Shown here: one piece after another, positions 63,211 through 64,000 of the stretch
How positions within the stretch are numbered: position 1 is the first letter of the stretch
Layout: every line of letters starts with the position of its first letter
Source of the DNA: JAWMQL01 sp033283165
GTDB lineage: Bacteria > Pseudomonadota > Gammaproteobacteria > Pseudomonadales > Halieaceae
DNA length: 64,000 nt
Reading direction: 5' to 3'
Assembly (NCBI GenBank): GCA_033283165.1
Contig: JAWMQL010000005.1
Span: 1-64,000, forward strand
The notes under the pieces: generated by a model
The model's database searches: none
Told to the model about the DNA's origin: nothing
The model's input: only the letters and a program-made list of their open reading frames with translations
Made by a program: the position numbers and the translations under genes

Positions 63211-63966
63211 TCAGGCGCGAAATTTACGCAGCACCTCACCCGACACCAGCAGTAAGGAGAGCAGGGTCAGCATCCACGCGGCACCGGCGACCGCCGGGGT
63301 AGCGGCCTGTTTGACAGAGATACCGTAGGCCGCCCAGGCCACCACCAGCACGAAGGCCTTGTCCCTGCGACGCATGATAACAATGGCCGCCACCGCTCCC
63401 GCGAGAGCCAGCTTGAGCAGGGTCCAGTTGACCGCGGTAAACCACAGGTCGTCCCACCCCATCCCGATTTGTGCGGCACTGAGATTGGCAATCGTCGCTA
63501 CCGTGATCCAGCCGGTGTAGAGGCCAAAGGGAAGTTGAACCAGCCACTGCTGCGCCCGGTTCCGGCTCACATCGAGAATGCCCAGGGCGCGATAAATGGC
63601 CACCAGTGACAGTAGAATGACCGCCATCAAGACCAGTGACAGTAGCAACAGATCGTAGTGCCAGGCAAAAATCCAGAGGGCATTGGCCAGGCAATTCAGT
63701 TTGAACCAACCGCTGATCCGGGCAATACCCGCGTCGCGGCGCTGCCCCGGCAGTGCCTGGTAGATAACAAAGCCAATCAGCCCCAGGTAGATCACACCCC
63801 AGATGGAAAAAGTAAAACCGGCGGGGGTGAACAGGGAGGGGTATTTCGCCGATATCTCGGGCATGGTCTGGTTATTCAGTGGCACGGCGCTGGAAAGGCC
63901 GTTGACGATGATCACCAACAGCATGGCGGCGATATTGCCACCCCAATCGCTGAAATTACGCTGCAT
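63211..63966 (-). CDS. TspO/MBR-like tryptophan-rich membrane protein
   Basis: 251 residues, about seven hydrophobic helices. FTPAGFTFSIWGVIYLGLIGFVIYQ matches the Trp/Phe-rich motif of TspO (FxPPxWxFxxxWxxLY), and NCLANALWIFAWHYDLLLLSLVLM and GLYTGWITVATIANLSAAQIG follow. It is longer than bacterial TspO (about 160 residues), like the extended relatives common in marine bacteria. The role may be tetrapyrrole or lipid sensing; unproven. Confidence 0.75.
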   Translation of the reverse strand: MQRNFSDWGGNIAAMLLVIIVNGLSSAVPLNNQTMPEISAKYPSLFTPAGFTFSIWGVIYLGLIGFVIYQALPGQRRDAGIARISGWFKLNCLANALWIFAWHYDLLLLSLVLMAVILLSLVAIYRALGILDVSRNRAQQWLVQLPFGLYTGWITVATIANLSAAQIGMGWDDLWFTAVNWTLLKLALAGAVAAIVIMRRRDKAFVLVVAWAAYGISVKQAATPAVAGAAWMLTLLSLLLVSGEVLRKFRA

Positions 63967-64000
63967 GCTTATGTCTCTCTACTGGACGCACCTGTCTCCG

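Noticed and set aside
1..64000. CRISPR arrays, prophage modules, toxin-antitoxin or restriction systems
   Set aside because: No regularly spaced repeats, no phage structural genes and no defence-type domain could be seen.

Overview
The window looks like chromosomal DNA of a marine gammaproteobacterium, most likely of the Halieaceae/OM60-NOR5 type. This placement is inferred from family content: tandem DUF3604 proteins, TolB/TPR proteins with and without a CadC-like helix-turn-helix, Divergent-repeat lipoproteins, an Acr3 arsenite pump, NhaC- and TspO-like proteins, and many lipid or aromatic catabolism families. Coding density is moderate. Most genes are monocistronic or in short operons. I found no rRNA, tRNA, CRISPR array, prophage or classical defence locus.

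Layout. 1-6.3 kb: a pirin, a CrtI/RetSat-like FAD oxidoreductase overlapping an AHL-lactonase-type metallo-beta-lactamase, a decayed IS6-like element with recognisable inverted repeats, and acr3. 6.4-12.5 kb: a large lipoprotein, three small membrane proteins (two are paralogues) separated by gene-poor DNA with degenerate short repeats, and a sulfotransferase. 12.7-17.8 kb: NhaC-type antiporter, exported RidA, MFS transporter, polytopic membrane protein. 17.9-25.1 kb: a complete Opp/Dpp-type peptide importer (A-B-C-fused DF) preceded by an exported amidohydrolase. 25.3-27.9 kb: a two-gene operon of a cyclopropane-fatty-acid-synthase-type methyltransferase and a geranylgeranyl-reductase-type flavoprotein. 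28.2-36.2 kb: small secreted proteins, patatin, a PLP decarboxylase with a TetR regulator, a Tat-signal MDR reductase, an ICMT-like methyltransferase, a truncated NTF2-like gene ending in an IS6-like relic, and nadK.

36.4-47.3 kb: a berberine-bridge-type flavoprotein, an exported HExxH peptidase, two TolB/TPR proteins (one with a winged helix), an FmdB zinc ribbon, a YD-repeat lipoprotein behind a striking 33-bp palindrome, and a DUF3127 protein ending in an SSB-like acidic tail. 47.3-52.3 kb: a DUF374-like acyltransferase, an FkbM methyltransferase (a decayed fragment of a relative lies at 30.4 kb), a DsrE-like protein and a GGDEF-EAL protein. 52.3-58.7 kb: the most coherent accessory cluster, with an AraC regulator facing SDR, cupin dioxygenase-like and two exported DUF3604 proteins. 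58.8-64 kb: a CNNM/DUF21 protein, a membrane retropepsin, a crotonase, a small coiled-coil protein with possible competing leader hairpins, an unknown protein, a hotdog thioesterase and a TspO-like protein.

The best candidates for something undescribed are the AraC-SDR-cupin-DUF3604 cluster, the methyltransferase/flavoprotein lipid-modification pair, the 33-bp palindrome before the YD-repeat lipoprotein, and the leader structures before the dsrE-like and coiled-coil genes. All readings are from sequence alone. Family names rest on motif recognition, not on searches.
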